Assembly: GCF_026339955.1 (NCBI RefSeq)
Contig: NZ_JAPEPW010000001.1
Span: 1,984,001 to 2,048,000, forward strand
DNA from: Streptomyces sp. NBC_01549
GTDB taxonomy: Bacteria; Actinomycetota; Actinomycetes; Streptomycetales; Streptomycetaceae
DNA length: 64,000 nucleotides
Direction of reading: 5' to 3'
This document shows positions 47,201-56,612 of this stretch, piece after piece. The notes under the pieces are model-generated. The model did no database searches. It saw nothing but the letters and a program-made list of their open reading frames with translations, and was not told where the DNA came from. The first letter of the stretch is position 1. Every line of letters starts with the position of its first letter. The translations under genes were made by a program, and so were the position numbers.

Positions 47201-47700
47201 AGCTTGTAGGTGGCGCCGTACTTCGTCCAGGTCACGTCCAGGCTCGGCTTGCCGTTCGGGTAGTCGTCGGAACCGAACTGCTTCCAACCCTTGGAGTCAC
47301 TGGTGGACGCCTTCACCGCGAGGCCGTAGTTCTTCTTGTCGCCGTGCGTCCAGTCGTTCACCAGCTTGCGACCGGCCGAGCCGAGCTTGATGCTCTCCCA
47401 GGCAGCGCCGCACGACCAGGTTTCCGTGCCCTCGGGCCTCCAGCCGTGGGCGAAGCTCTTCGACGCGAGTGACGCGCCGGTCGCCGGGCCCGGGTACTTG
47501 GTGGTCGTGGATTCCGACCAGTTCGAGGTGATCGGATGCACGGTCACCGGGCGCGCGGTGCACGACTGCGACCATGTGTTGTAGAGAGCAAGGCTGGGGT
47601 TGACCACCCAGGCGTTCTTCAGCGTGCTCTCCACGCCGCTGAATCGGAGAAAGGCCGCGGCCTTGTGGTCGCCGCCGTCGTACGTACCGGTCTTCAGCAC
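44245..47700 (-). pseudogene. RHS/YD-repeat toxin, middle part
   Basis: About 1,150 codons. It opens with TGTYDGGDHKAAAFLRFSGV (wall-protein-like DNRLRE/CBM domain), followed by PVTATSQGVEKVTVTNQGQE, an RHS opening (PELSVTRTYNSLDPRRDNAF; GSGWSTRWDM; DUF6531-like) and two LamG-like domains (DAAPTSYWRLDESEG; RSGPTGYWRLGERSG). The frame ends in a short non-homologous tail after DEVAFYDRSL because of the IS. At 47700 its frame is offset from the N-terminal part. Confidence 0.8.
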
Positions 47701-47704
47701 AGTG

Positions 47705-48838
47705 TCAGAGGTACGGGGACTCGACGTACGTGCCGGAGGTGGAGTCGAAAGATTTAACCGAGGGGTCGACGCGGACCGGGAAGACGCGCTCGGGCGCGGT
47801 CAGCCAGTCCTTGTCCAGCTTGACCACCAAGACCTGACGGCCCTCGTCTTCGGCCAGGCTGTAGGTGACACCCGAGGAGATCGCGCCCTCGTTGGAGTCC
47901 TGGGCGCGGTGCGAGTCCTCCATCCAGCCCGCCGGAGTCCAAGCGCGCTCCTTGCCGTCCGCGTCGGTGAAGACGACGTTGCCGTGCTCGTCGATGGCGG
48001 CGGTCAGTCCCTGGAGATCCAGGGGGAAGCGCCATTCGGTTGGCGCGTCCCTGTCCTTGAGGACGAGGGTCTCCTTCACCGACTCGCCGCCGACTATGAA
48101 CTCCAGGTCAGAACTGGTGCGCAAGCCGGAGTACGTGAGGACGCTGCCGTCGGCCTGCCCGGGAGACGCGCTCGCATCTTCCACGGCGTAGCCGACGGAC
48201 AGCCCCTCGCCGACCTGCATCCGGACCACCGGATCGGCGTCTGCGCTGCCCGCGAACTCGACGGACGACTCGGTCGAGTGGGTCTCCCAGCCCGGTTCGT
48301 CCACGCCCATCGTCCGCGCGCCGGAGGTGTCCTGGCGTACCAACGTGGTGTCGATGGCCTTCCAGCTGCCGTCCTTGGCACGGAAGTTGACCGGCTCAGT
48401 GTAGAAGCGGGTGGTGTAGCTGCCGTCAAGGTTCTGAAACGTACGCTGCTGCTCCTTGCGCTTGCCGTTGATCTCCTTGCTGCGCTTGGAGTCGAAGCCC
48501 TGCACGATCGCCGCGTCTGGTGCCTCGGTCTTTTGGACGGGGCCCGGTTCAGGCAGTTTCTTCGTGCCGTTCAACTGGGTGACACCGCTCGCGTCGTCGG
48601 CCGGCAGTTCACCACGACCGGTCAGGGGGCCGTCGTGACCGCCCTTCGCAGTGGCGTCCGTCGCGTCCGCCGATGCGGTGTGCTTGCGGCCGGACGCGGA
48701 TCCCCACGGCTGATCAGGGGCGTCTGCAGCCGAGCTACCGCCGGTCCACTGGTCAACCGCCAGCGCGGCCTGCTCGGTTCCGGCCAGCACTGCCATGGAA
48801 AACGCGACAACAACCGCAAATGGACGTGCTGAACACAC
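47705..48838 (-). pseudogene. RHS/YD-repeat toxin, N-terminal part
   Basis: About 378 codons: a signal peptide (RPFAVVVAFSMAVLAGTEQA, cleaving near ALA-VDQ) and the start of the exported protein (TTRFYTEPVNFRAKDGSWKA; FPVRVDPSVKSFDSTSGTYV). It stops at SPYL, whereas the next frame continues with DTVLKTGTYDGG, so a single-base shift at about 47703-47712 breaks the gene. Start: GTG at 48838 with GGGGGAT before it; a GTG at 48850 is possible. Confidence 0.8.
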
Positions 48839-49185
48839 AGATCCCCCCACCCGAGTGATCAAGATGGGACAACTTTTAAAGCATTTCACTGAAGATGCAC
48901 AAGGTGTCCACAAGGTTTCGCGATCACCATGTGGTGACAGTCACGCGACAATCCGTAACCAACAGAGCGAATGCGACCTGAACGCGAAACAACTCGGCGC
49001 GAGAGGTGACCGACCATGCGCGTGACGCAGCACACATAAGAATTCTGTGAATGGAGGCACAACCGTTCACAGGTTTCGCGGGTCACACCTGCTGAACCAA
49101 CGGCCACACCCGCGCCCCACACGCGGAGGCCTCATCCCATACGAGTACCGCGACAACGCGGTACACCGGACTTTCCGAGGTCTTC
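48839..49185. other. Divergent intergenic region
   Basis: About 345 bp between the RHS gene and an LAxTG protein, more A+T-rich than its surroundings. It contains TCACCATGTGGTGA (near 48924-48937) and a small hairpin ACCGCG-ACAA-CGCGGT (near 49146-49161). Promoters for both genes must lie here but I could not set them. Confidence 0.55.
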
Positions 49186-50211
49186 ATGAAGCTTCGCCGT
49201 GCCATGGCCGTTGCGGCCGCGACGGCAGCAATAGCCCCACTGGCGCTGCTTTCGGCGCCGGCCGCGTTCGCGACGGACGGGAGCCCTTCGCCGAGCACGT
49301 CGGTGTCCGAGGCTCCGAGCGCATCGGCGTCCGCGTCGGCGTCGGCGACCGAGTCCGCTCCCGCGCCGAGCGCGTCGGCGTCGGCGTCGGCGACCGAGTC
49401 CGCTCCGGCGCCGAGCGGCAGTGCGAGCGCCAGCGCGACCGAGTCGGGCAAGCCCTCCACGTCGGCCACGCCGACGAAGTCCGCTGAGCCGTCGGCGTGG
49501 CCGACGAAGGACTGCCCCGTCGACGACAACGATGTGGACCCGACCTCGCAGCTGTCGCTGGCCGTCTCCGGCCTGCCCGGCAAGATCGTCGCGGGCAGCG
49601 GCTGGCACAACTTCACCCTGACCGCCGCCAACCACAGCGACCAGAGCCTCGGTCAGGTCCAGTGGCTCGCCACCGTCGACAACTACGCGGACAGCGACAA
49701 CGAGAAGGACTGGCTGAGCACCTACGCCCAGCTCGAGTACTTCAACCCCAAGTCCCAGACGTGGGAGTCCATCGCCGACGAGGTCGGCAACGGCTTCTAC
49801 TTCGGCGAGACCTCGCTGGATGCCAAGCAGACCGTCGCCATCAAGCTCCGCGTCAACATCGGCGCGAAGGCGCCCGCCGGAGACGGCTACGCCCTCGGAC
49901 TGGGTGGCTACGCGGACCAGAAGCAGAACTGCGTCCACAGCGCGTTCGCGCTCTACGAGCTCACCGTCCTCAAGCCCGGCACCAGCAACGACAACCCCGG
50001 CCAGGCCAAGCCCGGCAAGGGCGACAAGCCGTCCGGCGGCAAGCAGCCGCAGGGTGGCGCCGCCGAGATCCCGGCCACCGGCAGCCTCGCTGCGACCGGT
50101 TCCTCCTCCGCCCTGCCGACCATCGCGCTCGTCGGCGGTCTCGCCGTCGTCGCCGGTGCCGGTGCGGTGTTCGTGGTGCGTCGCCGCAAGTCGGGTGACG
50201 CGACCGCCTGA
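49186..50211 (+). CDS. LAxTG sortase-anchored surface protein
   Basis: 341-aa exported protein. A signal peptide (MKLRRAMAVAAATAAIAPLA...AFATDG) is followed by a Ser/Ala/Pro repeat tract (SASASATESAPAP three times, residues about 40-100), a beta-sandwich-like domain (LSLAVSGLPGKIVAGSGWHN...) and a C-terminal sorting signal: LAATG, a membrane helix and RRRK. LAxTG is the Streptomyces sortase E type. The middle domain is of unknown binding specificity. GAGG precedes the ATG. Confidence 0.85.
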   Translation: MKLRRAMAVAAATAAIAPLALLSAPAAFATDGSPSPSTSVSEAPSASASASASATESAPAPSASASASATESAPAPSGSASASATESGKPSTSATPTKSAEPSAWPTKDCPVDDNDVDPTSQLSLAVSGLPGKIVAGSGWHNFTLTAANHSDQSLGQVQWLATVDNYADSDNEKDWLSTYAQLEYFNPKSQTWESIADEVGNGFYFGETSLDAKQTVAIKLRVNIGAKAPAGDGYALGLGGYADQKQNCVHSAFALYELTVLKPGTSNDNPGQAKPGKGDKPSGGKQPQGGAAEIPATGSLAATGSSSALPTIALVGGLAVVAGAGAVFVVRRRKSGDATA

Positions 50212-50252
50212 GCGGTAGGCGGCAGACCACGTAGGCATCACGCCTCGTAAGA

Positions 50253-50294
50253 GAAGAAGGACCTGGGCTCGGAGGGGGGCACAGGTCCTTCTTC
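50253..50294. terminator. Terminator after the LAxTG gene
   Basis: GAAGAAGGACCTG (50253-50265) and CAGGTCCTTCTTC (50282-50294) form a perfect 13-bp stem; GCGTTTCCTTC follows. It separates two convergent genes. Confidence 0.85.
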
Positions 50295-50342
50295 GCGTTT
50301 CCTTCTCCGCGTTCACATGAGCCGTCCGCCCCGGCGTGCCGC

Positions 50343-52148
50343 CTACGACTTCGGCGGCACCGTCGGCATCCCCAGGAACGGCAGCTTCAGCGCGCCGAAG
50401 GCGTCCGCGGGGACGGCGGGCGAGCGCGGCTCGACCGGATTCAGCCGCTCGTAGGCCGCTCCCGGCACCGGACGCGGGTCCGCCTCGCCCTTGTTGGGCC
50501 AGTACGACATCGCCCGCTCGGCCTGGGCGGTGATGGTGAGCGACGGGTTCACCCCGAGGTTCGCGGAGACCGCGGCACCGTCGACGACCGAGATGCCCGG
50601 GTGGCCGTACAGCCGGTGATACGGGTCGATCACGCCGGTCTCACGGGAGTCGCCGATCGGGCAGCCGCCCAGGAAGTGCGCGGTGAGCGGGGTTCCCATC
50701 AGCTCGCCCACGTTGCTGCCCGCGAAGCCGTTGATCTCCGCGGCGACGGCCGACGCGGCCTCGGACGCGGCCCTGATCTGCTTGGGGTTGGGCGCGCCGT
50801 GCCCCTGTCGGGCCGTCAGCAGCCCCTTCCCCGCGCCCTTCGGCTTCAGATACGTCGTCAGGGAGTTGTCCAGCGACTGCATCACCAACCCGATGATGGT
50901 CCGCTCGGACCAGCGGCGGTTGGAGAGCGAGCGGAGCACGAGGAGGGGGTGCTTCGCGGCGTTCGCCAGCCATCCCGCCACCCTCGACGAACCCTCCGCG
51001 TACGGGACCTGGAGGATGGACAGGCCGCCCATGGCGTTCGAGCCCTTGCCGTAGCGGACGGGCTCGATGTGGGTGTTCTCGTCCGGGTGGATCGACGACG
51101 TGATGGCGACACCCCGGGTGAAGTCGGCCCTGGGCGTGCCGTGCGCCTTGCGGTAGCGGCGGTTGTCGGTCTGCGCGCCCACCAGCGCCTCCGAGTTGGT
51201 GCGGGTCAGCTCGCCCAGCCTCGGGGAGAGGTACGGCAGTTGGCCACCCGCCTTCATCCGGTGCAGCAGTGTCTGCGTGCCGTAGGTACCCGCGGCGATG
51301 ACGACCCTGCGCGCCTTGAACGTCCGTCCTTCGCCCTTGCGCCTCTCGTCGGTGGGCAGGGTGGCGACGGCGTACCCGCCCTGCGAGTCGTCGGTGACGG
51401 ACACGACGGTCGTCATCGGGTGCACGACCGCGCCCGCCTTCTCCGCCAGGTACAGGTAGTTCTCGTTGAGGGTGTTCTTCGCGCCGTGCCGGCAGCCGGT
51501 CATGCACTCGCCGCACTCGGTGCACGCCTTGCGGGCGGGTCCGGCGCCCCCGAAGTAGGGGTCCTCCACCTCACCGCCGGGCCCGGCCTTCGCCGTGCCG
51601 TCCGCGTCCTGCCCGTCGCCGAAGAAGACGCCGACCGGCGCCATGTGGAAGGTGTCGCCGACGCCCATCCGCTGTGCGGCCGCCTTGAGATGGACGTCGG
51701 AGGGGGTCATCGTCGGGTTGAGCCGCACGCCGAGCATGCGGCGGGCCTGGTCGTAGTACGGCTTCAGCTCCGCCTGCCAGTCGGTGATGTCCTTCCACTG
51801 CGGGTCGCCGAAGAAGGCCTTCGGCGGTACGTAGAGGGTGTTGGCGTAGTTCAGGGAGCCGCCGCCGACTCCGGCGCCCGCCAGCACCATGACGTTGCCC
51901 AGCAGATGGATGCGCTGGATGCCGTACATGCCGAGCGCCGGCGCCCACAGATAGTTCTTGATGTCCCAGGAGTTCTTGGGCAGCGCGTCGCGGGTGAAGC
52001 GACGGCCTGCTTCCAACACGCCTACGCGGTAGCCCTTTTCGGTGAGCCTGAGGGCCGTGACCGAGCCACCGAAGCCGGAGCCGACGACGAGGACGTCGTA
52101 GTCGTACGGGTCGCCTACCGGCGGTTGGGCAGACTTCTCCTGTGGCAC
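50343..52148 (-). CDS. GMC-family FAD-dependent oxidoreductase
   Basis: 601-aa flavoprotein. FAD Rossmann motif VLVVGSGFGGSVTALRL (GxGxxG, residues about 19-35); AGAGVGGGSLNYANTL binds FAD; the C-terminal region has ISVVDGAAVSANLGVNPSLT and HFLGGCPIGD. A Cys cluster, CTECGECMTGCRHG, resembles the ferredoxin-like motif found in cholesterol-oxidase-type members. Likely oxidises a sterol or other alcohol; substrate unproven. GTG start with GGAGA 5 nt upstream. A repeat unit separates it from the dehydrogenase gene before it. Confidence 0.88.
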   Translation of the reverse strand: MPQEKSAQPPVGDPYDYDVLVVGSGFGGSVTALRLTEKGYRVGVLEAGRRFTRDALPKNSWDIKNYLWAPALGMYGIQRIHLLGNVMVLAGAGVGGGSLNYANTLYVPPKAFFGDPQWKDITDWQAELKPYYDQARRMLGVRLNPTMTPSDVHLKAAAQRMGVGDTFHMAPVGVFFGDGQDADGTAKAGPGGEVEDPYFGGAGPARKACTECGECMTGCRHGAKNTLNENYLYLAEKAGAVVHPMTTVVSVTDDSQGGYAVATLPTDERRKGEGRTFKARRVVIAAGTYGTQTLLHRMKAGGQLPYLSPRLGELTRTNSEALVGAQTDNRRYRKAHGTPRADFTRGVAITSSIHPDENTHIEPVRYGKGSNAMGGLSILQVPYAEGSSRVAGWLANAAKHPLLVLRSLSNRRWSERTIIGLVMQSLDNSLTTYLKPKGAGKGLLTARQGHGAPNPKQIRAASEAASAVAAEINGFAGSNVGELMGTPLTAHFLGGCPIGDSRETGVIDPYHRLYGHPGISVVDGAAVSANLGVNPSLTITAQAERAMSYWPNKGEADPRPVPGAAYERLNPVEPRSPAVPADAFGALKLPFLGMPTVPPKS

Positions 52149-52180
52149 GTGTTCTCCTCGCTGCGGGTCGTCCGTGGTTG

Positions 52181-52213
52181 CTCGCGCAGTTCCCCGCGCC
52201 CCTTACGGGGCGC
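52181..52213. repeat. Streptomyces intergenic repeat (inverted copy)
   Basis: CGCGCAGTTCCCCGCGCCCC followed by TTACGGGGCGC: reverse orientation of the unit at 8091 and 24732. Lies in the 64-bp gap between the aldehyde dehydrogenase and GMC genes. Confidence 0.75.
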
Positions 52214-53850
52214 TAGCGCAGCCGGAGCGCCTTCATCACCCTCAGGCTGCGGCTCATGAACTCCGCGTACTTCTCGTCGTCCATGCCGAGCGAGGGCGCC
52301 ATCGGCAGCAGCCGCTGCTGGGCGACGGTCTGCGCCTCGGTGTACTTGAGGATGCCCTCGGAGCCGTGCCGGCGGCCGAGGCCGGAGTCCTTCATGCCGC
52401 CCATCGGCGACTGGACGCTGCCGTACGCGGGCGCGTACCCCTCGTTGACGTTCACCGTGCCGGTGCGCAGCCGCGCCGCGACCGCGCGTCCGCGCCGTCC
52501 GTCCTTCGTCCAGACGGACGAGTTGAGGCCGTACGACGTGGAGTTGGCGAGTTCGACGACCTCGTCGTCCGTTTTGAAGCGGTAGAGCGAGACGACGGGC
52601 CCGAAGGTCTCCTCGTTGCAGACGGCCATGGGGGCCTCCACGCCGTCGAGGATGGTGGGCTCGTAGAAGTAGGGGCCGATGTCGGGACGGGCCACGCCAC
52701 CGGCGACGACCTTGGCGCCCTTCGCGACCGCCTCCTCGACGTGCCGGGTCACGGTCTCCAGCTGCCGCTCCCCCACCAGCGAGCCCATGTCGGCGCCGTA
52801 GGCGAGGGAGGTGCCGAGCCGCATGGCCTTGGTCCGGGCGGCGAAGCGCTCCGCAAACGTGTCGGCGATGGACTCGTGGACGTACAACCGCTCGATGGAG
52901 ATGCAGAGCTGACCGGCGGAGGAGAAGCAGGCGCGGACGGCGCCCGCGGCGGCCTTGTCGATGTCGGCGTCATCGAGAACCACCATGGCGTTCTTGCCGC
53001 CGAGTTCGAGGGAGACGCCGACGAGCCGGGCGGCGGCGCCCTGGGCGACCTCGCGACCGGTCCGCGTGGATCCGGTGAAGGAGACGTAGTCGGCGTGCTT
53101 GACGACTTCCGGCCCGACGACCGGCCCGTCCCCGATGACGACCTGGAACACCTCGGCGGGCAGCCCGGCCTCGACGAGCAGGTCGCGCGCCCACAGAGCG
53201 GTGAGGCAGGTCTCGGTGTCCGGCTTCATGACGACCGCGTTGCCCGCGACGAAGGCCGGGAGCGCGTCGCCGACGGAGAGTTCGAGGGGGTAGTTCCAGG
53301 GCGCGATCTGGCCCACGACTCCGCGCGGGTGGCGCAGTTCGGTGACCTTGGTGAGGGTGGGCATGGCCCCGGCGTGCCGCTTGGGGCGGAGGTAGGCGGG
53401 AGCCTTCCTGCCGTAGTGGCGGGCGGCCACGACGACGGCCTGCACCTCCTCGTGCGCGTGCAGCCGGGCCTTGCCGGTCTCCAGCTGGATGAGGTCGAGC
53501 ACCTCGGCCTGGCGGGCGAGCACCAGGTCGTGGAAGCGGAGGAGGACCGCGGCGCGCTGCCGTACGGGCGTAGCACCCCAGGCGACCTGCGCCTTACGGG
53601 CCCGCTCGAAGGCCTCCTGTACGTCCTCGGGGGTGGACTCGGGCAGGTCGGCCAGCTTCTCGCCGGTGAACGGGGTGTGGTTGGCGGTCCGTCCGGAGCC
53701 CACGACACCCTTGGTGAGCTGCGCGACCAGCTCGGGCGTGACCACGTCGGCGGCGGTGCGGGCGCCCACGGGGGCGGGGGCGAGGGGGTTGGTGCCGGTC
53801 GTTTCCGACTTGTCCGTGCCGGTGATTTCCGAGGCCTGCGAGTCCGTCAT
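52213..53850 (-). CDS. Succinate-semialdehyde dehydrogenase (NADP+)-type aldehyde dehydrogenase
   Basis: 545-aa ALDH superfamily enzyme of the GabD2-like group. Cofactor segments: IAPWNYPLELSVGDALPAFV, FTGSTRTGREVAQ; Glu in LELGGKNAMVV; catalytic Cys in SSAGQLCISIERL; C-terminal GGMKDSGLGRRHG. Oxidises succinic semialdehyde to succinate or related aldehydes. The N-terminus carries about 35 extra Thr/Ala residues. The GMC gene follows on the same strand. Confidence 0.87.
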   Translation of the reverse strand: MTDSQASEITGTDKSETTGTNPLAPAPVGARTAADVVTPELVAQLTKGVVGSGRTANHTPFTGEKLADLPESTPEDVQEAFERARKAQVAWGATPVRQRAAVLLRFHDLVLARQAEVLDLIQLETGKARLHAHEEVQAVVVAARHYGRKAPAYLRPKRHAGAMPTLTKVTELRHPRGVVGQIAPWNYPLELSVGDALPAFVAGNAVVMKPDTETCLTALWARDLLVEAGLPAEVFQVVIGDGPVVGPEVVKHADYVSFTGSTRTGREVAQGAAARLVGVSLELGGKNAMVVLDDADIDKAAAGAVRACFSSAGQLCISIERLYVHESIADTFAERFAARTKAMRLGTSLAYGADMGSLVGERQLETVTRHVEEAVAKGAKVVAGGVARPDIGPYFYEPTILDGVEAPMAVCNEETFGPVVSLYRFKTDDEVVELANSTSYGLNSSVWTKDGRRGRAVAARLRTGTVNVNEGYAPAYGSVQSPMGGMKDSGLGRRHGSEGILKYTEAQTVAQQRLLPMAPSLGMDDEKYAEFMSRSLRVMKALRLR

Positions 53851-54004
53851 GAGCCGCAGCGTATGACGGAGCGGGGGCTTTGGGTACCCGTTGGTAACCC
53901 GCTTTCACCGACTGCACACACCACGCCAGTGGGCACTGGCAGTAAATGCCCTGATCAGCGCGTTGTTCAGGCAGCCGGTCTCGATTCGGGGCCGCCCGGG
54001 TCGG

Positions 54005-54610
54005 TCAGCTCTCCACGTCCGCTCCGGCCGCGAACTCCGAGGTGTCGAGGTCGAAGTCGAAGGGCGGGGGAACGTGCAGGGACGTACCGAAGGTGACCGT
54101 GGTCCGCGACCGATAGCCCTTCGGGGAAGGATCCCAGAACGCGGTGATCTCCCCCACCTGCATGTCCAGCACCAGATACACGGGGACGACGCGCCCGTAC
54201 GTGTCCAGCTTGTCGAGCCAGTCGGCGTCCTTGGTGGATGCGGAGGTCAGCTCCGCGACGAGGGAGAGCGCGGCACCGTCGGCGTGGCGGCCTTCGGCTT
54301 CGAAGGCGGATTCGTCGGCGACAAAGAGGTCGGGACCGAAGCCGCGCTCGGCAGGCGGAAACACGAATAGGAACGGTGACGTCTCCGCAACATGCCCTTC
54401 AGGCGCGTGAGCCTCCACCTGGCCGCGCAGCCGCCGCATAGGACGCAGGTAACGCAGCTTCGACCACGGCGACACGACGATCTTCCCCCGGATGAGTTCG
54501 GCCTTGTAGCCGTCAGGTGTGTCCAGCTCCTCAACGGTCCGGAGCATGTCCTCGAAGGCTCCGGCCGGAGGAGCGTCTATGGCCGCCGGACGCTCGCTCA
54601 TGATGGTCAC
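54005..54610 (-). CDS. Uma2 (DUF820) family putative endonuclease
   Basis: 201-aa protein with the Uma2/DUF820 PD-(D/E)XK-like core: YKAELIRGKIVVSPWSKL at the N-terminus, FGPDLFVADE (PD), LVAELTSASTKDADWLDKLDTY (ExxS/T...K) and VPVYLVLDM. Members of this group are often transposon- or phage-associated; activity is inferred only. Start: GTG at 54610 because GGAGGA lies 5 nt before it; the ATG at 54601 is farther from that site. Confidence 0.8.
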   Translation of the reverse strand: MTIMSERPAAIDAPPAGAFEDMLRTVEELDTPDGYKAELIRGKIVVSPWSKLRYLRPMRRLRGQVEAHAPEGHVAETSPFLFVFPPAERGFGPDLFVADESAFEAEGRHADGAALSLVAELTSASTKDADWLDKLDTYGRVVPVYLVLDMQVGEITAFWDPSPKGYRSRTTVTFGTSLHVPPPFDFDLDTSEFAAGADVES

Positions 54611-54692
54611 CGCGGTCCTCCACCGATTACAGGGCGTGTCGCTGCCTCCACGGTAGCGCCGCGCGGACTGCGCCGCTCGCAGCGGTGGGCCC

Positions 54693-55172
54693 TCACGCTG
54701 CGGCCGCCTGCTCGTCGGCCCGCGGTCCCAGCTCGCACCACAGCAGCTTCCCACCCCGCCCGAAGAGGTCGTCGCCGAGCGGGTAGCCGCCCCATGCGTC
54801 CGCGTAATGACATACGAGGAACAACCCGCGCCCGCCGTCCGCCTCGGCGTGGACGGGGTGGAGCGGACCGGAACCCTTGTCGAAGGGAGGCGGGATGTGG
54901 GGGTCGGCGTCCCAGACGCTGACGCGGAGGCGGGTATCGCCGAGGGCACGGAGGCGGAGTGTGGCGGGGCCGGTGGAGTGGCGGTAGGCGTTCGTGACGA
55001 GTTCCGATGTCAGCAGTTCGGCGGTGTCGGTGAATTGGGGCATGCCGTGTCCGGCGAGTACGGCTCTGAGGGTGACACGGGCGATGCGCGGCGCGAGCGG
55101 ATCATGCGGCAACTGAAGGGCGTAGGCCCAAGATGCGGACGCATCGGACTTCTGCGGGGATACGGTGACCAT
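54693..55172 (-). CDS. HATPase protein of the second WhiJ-type triad
   Basis: 159-aa GHKL ATPase domain: SELVTNAYRHSTGPATLRLR (N box), VWDADPHIPPP (G1-like) and GGRGLFLVCHYADAWGGYPL (G2). A paralogue of the protein at 33006-33521, again divergent from an HTH/DUF5753-DUF397 pair. GGAGG lies 5 nt before the ATG at 55172. Confidence 0.85.
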   Translation of the reverse strand: MVTVSPQKSDASASWAYALQLPHDPLAPRIARVTLRAVLAGHGMPQFTDTAELLTSELVTNAYRHSTGPATLRLRALGDTRLRVSVWDADPHIPPPFDKGSGPLHPVHAEADGGRGLFLVCHYADAWGGYPLGDDLFGRGGKLLWCELGPRADEQAAAA

Positions 55173-55396
55173 GAACGCCTCCTGCGGTGGGTGAACTTGG
55201 GTTCGCTCCACGGGTCCGGCCGGGCGGTGGCATGTCGCGTGCGGTGCGCTTCCGGCTTACGGGCGGGGCCAGTTGAACGGCTTGAGACTCACCGTAGACT
55301 GCGACTGCTGAAGGATTTGCTAGACACTGCAAAACCTTCAGGCATTTACCTCGTGTGAGTGACCACTACGCCAGGTGTACGGAACGGAGCGAGGAC

Positions 55397-56248
55397 ATGG
55401 CACCGAGGAGCGCGCCGTCAGCGCGACGCCTCCGCATCGGCATCGAACTGCGCCGACTGCGCGAGCGGGCGGGCATGACCGCGGCGGAGGCAGCTCGCGC
55501 CCTGGGCACGACACAGGGTCAGATGAGCAATATCGAGGCCAACCGCTTCGGCGTGAGCGCCGACCGAGTCCGGACCCTCGCTCGCATCTACGGCTGCACC
55601 GACCAGCCGCTGGTCGACGCCCTCGCCGACATGGGCGCCGACCGCACCCGTGGCTGGTGGGAGGAGTACCGCGACGTCCTGCCGTCACCCCACCTGGACC
55701 TGGCCGAGATGGAGCACCACGCCACCGCGCTGCGAGTCGCCCAGGTCATCAACATTCCCGGCCTGCTGCAGACGCCGGACCACGCCCGTGCCCTCTTCGG
55801 CGAAGCGGTCCCGGCGCTGGCTCCGCATGAGATCGAGCACCGCGTCTCGCATCGCATCAAGCGTCAAGTCGTCCTCTTCCGGGACCATCCGGTGCCATAC
55901 ACCGCGATCATTCACGAGGCCGCCCTGCGCATGCAGTTCGGTGGCCGTGGCGTGACCCGGGGCCAGCTCCGGCACCTCGTCGAAACCAGCGATCAGCCGC
56001 ACGTCACCCTTCGGGTCATCCCCTTTGACGGGACTTCGTTCCCGACGGCAGGCCATGGGCTGGACTATGCCCACGGCCCGGTAACCGCCCTCGACACCGC
56101 ACAGCTGGACACGAGCCACGGCAGTGAACTCATGGATGCTGCTGGGAAGTTGGAGACATACCGACTGGTCCTGGACCGCATGGAGCGGGCGACCCTCAAG
56201 CCGACGGCATCCCGCGACCTGATCCACCGAATCGCCAAGGACACCTGA
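55397..56248 (+). CDS. HTH (XRE) regulator with DUF5753 (second WhiJ-type triad)
   Basis: 283-aa regulator: HTH in LRRLRERAGMTAAEAARALG and MSNIEANRFGVSADRVRTLA; DUF5753 in INIPGLLQTPDHARALFG and LRVIPFDGTSFPTAG. Start: ATG at 55397, with GGAG/GAGG upstream. Followed by a 57-codon DUF397 gene 13 bp downstream. Confidence 0.9.
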   Translation: MAPRSAPSARRLRIGIELRRLRERAGMTAAEAARALGTTQGQMSNIEANRFGVSADRVRTLARIYGCTDQPLVDALADMGADRTRGWWEEYRDVLPSPHLDLAEMEHHATALRVAQVINIPGLLQTPDHARALFGEAVPALAPHEIEHRVSHRIKRQVVLFRDHPVPYTAIIHEAALRMQFGGRGVTRGQLRHLVETSDQPHVTLRVIPFDGTSFPTAGHGLDYAHGPVTALDTAQLDTSHGSELMDAAGKLETYRLVLDRMERATLKPTASRDLIHRIAKDT

Positions 56249-56261
56249 GGAGAGGCACCCC

Positions 56262-56435
56262 ATGACCGAACTCAATTGGCAGAAGTCCACCTACAGCGAG
56301 GCGGCCTCCTCCTGCGTCTATCTCGCCACCACCCCCGCCGGAACGATCCTCCTCCGCGAAAGCGACGAACCCGAGGTCGTCCTCATTACTGGCCCGGGCC
56401 AACTCGGCGCCCTGATAGCCATCCTGCGGCCATAG
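56262..56435 (+). CDS. DUF397 small protein (57 aa)
   Basis: 57-aa DUF397 protein: MTELNWQKSTYSEAASSCVY carries the W-K-S-x-Y-S core with the family Cys, then TILLRESDEPEVV and the C-terminal ALIAILRP. GAGGAGAGG lies upstream. Partner of the adjacent HTH regulator, as in the first triad. Confidence 0.85.
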   Translation: MTELNWQKSTYSEAASSCVYLATTPAGTILLRESDEPEVVLITGPGQLGALIAILRP

Positions 56436-56458
56436 GACGGGACACGACCTGCCTGAAC

Positions 56459-56504
56459 GCGAAACAGCCCCACCAATACTCCCACTGATGGGGCTGCTCT
56501 TCGC
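56459..56504. terminator. Terminator after the DUF397 gene
   Basis: CAGCCCCA (56465-56472) pairs with TGGGGCTG (56489-56496), flanked by GCGAA and TTCGC (56459-56463/56500-56504). It closes the second WhiJ-type unit before the minus-strand cassette region. Confidence 0.75.
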
Positions 56505-56612
56505 ATCATCAATAGCCACCTCGGCCCGACCGCCATCGATGTGGCCGGCACCTCCGACACATCAGGCCACGGCAGCCAACGCAGTCCGCAAGATCCCGAG
56601 GCGTGCGCACAG

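Noticed and set aside
47695..47715. Programmed frameshift in the RHS gene
   Set aside because: No slippery heptamer or downstream structure is evident at TACCTCTGACAC; a mutation or base error is simpler.
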